This document shows positions 62,299-64,000 of a stretch of DNA of 64,000 nucleotides, piece by piece. Source of the DNA: Burkholderia sp. BCC0322 (GTDB lineage: Bacteria > Pseudomonadota > Gammaproteobacteria > Burkholderiales > Burkholderiaceae). Numbering within the stretch: position 1 is the first letter of the stretch; every line of letters starts with the position of its first letter. The stretch is from NCBI RefSeq assembly GCF_902833045.1, contig NZ_CADFDU010000019.1, forward strand, positions 53,933 through 117,932, read 5' to 3'. Position numbers and translations under genes: made by a program. Under the pieces are notes generated by a model. That model was not told the origin of the DNA. It saw nothing but the letters and a program-made list of their open reading frames with translations, and did no database searches.

Positions 62299-63078
62299 TC
62301 AGAACTTGTACGTCACGCCGGCCATGCCGTAGTAGTTGCTGCGCGTCTGGACGATCGGGCTGTCCCCATAGCGCCCGAGCAGCCGCGTCATGCCGCCGGT
62401 CGCGCGCACCGACCAGTGCTGCGACAGATCCCAGTTCCACGCCAGCGACAGCGTCGCGCTGTCGACCCCGCCGCTCGTCGAATACGGCCGGAACCCGCTC
62501 GTCATCGACTGCGCGTCGGTCACGCCGTAGAACGTCTGCATGTAGCGGCCCGTGCCGGCATGCACGCTGCCCGTCACGACGATCGTGTGCCGCGCGGCCG
62601 TGAACACCGGCACCGCGAGGTCGACATGCCCGGACAGGCCGCGCGACGCATGCGTGACCGGCGCGTCGATCGTGACGGTCAGTTCGCCGCCGTCCAGCAG
62701 CTTCACGCCGGCACGCAAACCGACGAGCACCGAACCCGGAACCCGCCCCATCCCCTTCAGGTGGTTCGAACCCGGCAGGTCGAAGCGGTTTTCGTCGGCG
62801 CGGCCCGCGTCGTAGCCCAACGCTGCCGACACGAACGCGCCGTGCGGCAAGTCCAGCCGGTAGCCGGCGCCCTGCGTGCCGTCAATGAAGAAGCCATTGC
62901 CGAACATCGCGGAAAACGACGGCGCGACCACGCCGCGATACTGGTTGCTCCCCTGGTAGCGCGGTGCGAATCCGCCGCCGAGCGATATCGCATACTGGTT
63001 TTCGGCGTGGGCGACGGCGGCGAGAGTCAGACCGGCAAGGGGCATGCAATAGCGGAAGGAGCGGAGAGATGGGCGCAC
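62299..63078 (-). CDS. MipA/OmpV-family outer-membrane protein
   Basis: The protein (259 residues from the GTG at 63078) has a signal peptide ending AHA and the MipA/OmpV beginning YAISLGGGFAPRYQGSNQYR. It is a beta-barrel ending in the canonical YKF. Family members scaffold the murein machinery (MipA) or respond to envelope stress; in enterobacteria they are often controlled by two-component systems. The GTG gives a proper signal peptide; the internal ATG at 63045 would shorten it. The adjacent divergent gene encodes an RstA-like response regulator. Confidence 0.87.
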   Translation of the reverse strand: MRPSLRSFRYCMPLAGLTLAAVAHAENQYAISLGGGFAPRYQGSNQYRGVVAPSFSAMFGNGFFIDGTQGAGYRLDLPHGAFVSAALGYDAGRADENRFDLPGSNHLKGMGRVPGSVLVGLRAGVKLLDGGELTVTIDAPVTHASRGLSGHVDLAVPVFTAARHTIVVTGSVHAGTGRYMQTFYGVTDAQSMTSGFRPYSTSGGVDSATLSLAWNWDLSQHWSVRATGGMTRLLGRYGDSPIVQTRSNYYGMAGVTYKF

Positions 63079-63286
63079 AATATTGAGATACGAGTGACGG
63101 AGCCCGCAGTCTAGGGATCGCCGCGCGCCGGGACTGTCCGGAATCTGCGGTGAATCTGTGCGCAATTGTGTTCGATTGTTCCTGATTGTCGTACGGCGGC
63201 CCCGGCCGTCGGAACGCCGGATAAAATTCGCGTGCCGCGCGCCCGCGTGCCGAAGTGGAAGACGACGCGCGCATTCCGAGGAGACC

Positions 63287-63916
63287 ATGAAGAACGACAA
63301 TCCGCTCAAATACCGTGTGCTGCTGATCGAGGACGACGACCGCCTCGCGCAGCTCGTGCGCGAATACCTCGACGGCTATGAATTCGCGGTGACGGTCGTG
63401 CGGCGCGGCGATCTCGCCGTCGCCGCGGTGCGCGAGCACCAGCCTGCCCTCGTGATACTCGATCTGATGCTGCCGAATCTCGACGGGATGGAAGTCTGCC
63501 GGCGCATTCGCGCGTTCACCAACATCCCGGTGCTGATTCTCACCGCACGCGCCGATGTCTACGACCAGGTCGCGGGCCTCGAGACCGGCGCCGACGACTA
63601 CGTGACGAAGCCGATCGAGCCGCGCGTGCTGGTCGCGCGCGCCCGTGCGCTGCTGCGCCGCGCGCAGCCCGCCGCGCCGGAACCGGCCGCCGCCGAGCCG
63701 CAAGCCCTCGTGTTCGGCGAGTTGACGATTTCGCCGCCGAACCGGACGGTCACGTGGCGCGGCGAGCCGGTCGACCTGAAGACCACCGAATTCAACCTGC
63801 TGCTGATCCTTGCGCGTGCGGCCGGCACCGTGCTGAGCCGCGACGACATCCTGAGGCAGCTGCGCGGGATCGAGTTCGACGGGCTCGACCGCTCGGTCGA
63901 CTCGGGTGTAAGGTAG
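63287..63916 (+). pseudogene. rstA: RstA/OmpR-family response regulator truncated in its DNA-binding domain
   Basis: The 209-residue product has a complete receiver domain: acidic EDDD near residue 17, phospho-acceptor Asp in LVILDLMLPNLDG and Lys in DDYVTKPIEP. The winged helix begins (LKTTEFNLLLILARAAGTVLS, then LRQLRGIEFDGLDRSVD), but after Asp at codon 205 (63899-63901) it ends in SGVR and a stop. The remembered E. coli RstA continues from GLDRSVD into the recognition helix (ISRLRKKL), so recognition helix and wing are missing. Composition also changes sharply here. It probably cannot bind DNA normally. GAGGAG supports the ATG at 63287. Confidence 0.85.
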
Positions 63917-64000
63917 CTGTATCGCCTTATAAATCAACAACTTACGGTTAATTTTGGGCAGTTGGGCAATTCATTGGGCAAATTGGTAGGTTTTTGGCAA
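63902..64000. mobile_element. Left edge of an integrated element inside rstA
   Basis: From 63902 the sequence is AT-rich (about 40% GC against about two thirds in the rest) and bears no relation to the response regulator. TTGGGCA repeats at 63954, 63962 and 63974 (plus TTGGCAA at 63994) are the kind of direct repeats found near integrase attachment sites. The type of element cannot be named without the sequence to the right. Confidence 0.6.

Noticed and set aside
1-64000. tRNA, rRNA or CRISPR arrays
   Set aside because: I looked for typical tRNA arms and evenly spaced repeat arrays and saw none; short RNAs could still be missed without a model search.

Overview
The window is GC-rich (close to two thirds G+C) with dense, short-spaced genes. 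Gene content points to a Burkholderia species, probably of the cepacia complex, on the main chromosome. Signs of this are alaS and glnS, a nine-gene cellulose operon next to a GGDEF gene, a beta-proteobacterial porin, many LysR regulators, and GTG/TTG starts. Species assignment is inference; no search was run.

Layout. 1-1589: end of a branched-chain amino-acid ABC permease operon (livM cut by the window edge, livH) led by an acyl-CoA thioesterase. 1729-4669: Nudix hydrolase and MFS transporter, with a divergent LysR gene. 4796-12011: alaS, a CaiB-type CoA-transferase, a small hydrolase with a duplicated 3' end, a glycine-zipper lipoprotein and glnS with a clear terminator. 12066-16280: second Nudix hydrolase, two exported proteins (one a di-haem peroxidase-like lipoprotein) and an AcpA-type phosphatase. 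16281-20057: a decayed stretch, a XapX protein, a CPA1 antiporter, OsmC and pirin.

20222-34889 is a minus-strand cellulose operon, bcsB-Z-C-E-F-Q-A-G-R. Six of its eight junctions overlap. A GAF-GGDEF diguanylate cyclase (35369-36391) is transcribed divergently from bcsB. BcsA carries a PilZ domain and BcsE belongs to a c-di-GMP-binding family, so the region forms a signal-to-polymer unit. BcsZ has Asn where the GH8 catalytic base Asp is expected.

36473-42850 is the most intriguing block: a split, divergent version of the poorly understood enterobacterial ynbABCD genes. It encodes a CDP-alcohol phosphatidyltransferase with two motif Asp residues changed to Asn, a hydrolase-methyltransferase fusion, a PAP2-tyrosine-phosphatase fusion and a small membrane protein. 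On the opposite strand are a PlsC-like acyltransferase and a CDP-diglyceride synthase. Together they could be a parallel pathway to an unknown phospholipid.

42893-52644: two exported proteins of unknown function, a LuxR regulator, a nitrilase-family amidase, an AtuA/AtuA-C pair with a CitMHS carrier under a LysR gene, a flavin reductase, a VOC protein and another LysR gene. 52679-57708: an iron-starvation unit (Fur box, FecI sigma factor, FecR, TonB-dependent siderophore receptor, secreted partner). 58214-64000: porin, a VirB1-like transglycosylase with a VirB9-like domain, a frameshifted DUF3304-like lipoprotein gene containing a perfect 17-bp inverted repeat, an I78-like lipoprotein, a MipA/OmpV protein and an rstA-like response regulator. 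The last is cut at its DNA-binding domain by AT-rich sequence with TTGGGCA repeats, probably the edge of an integrated element that continues beyond the window.
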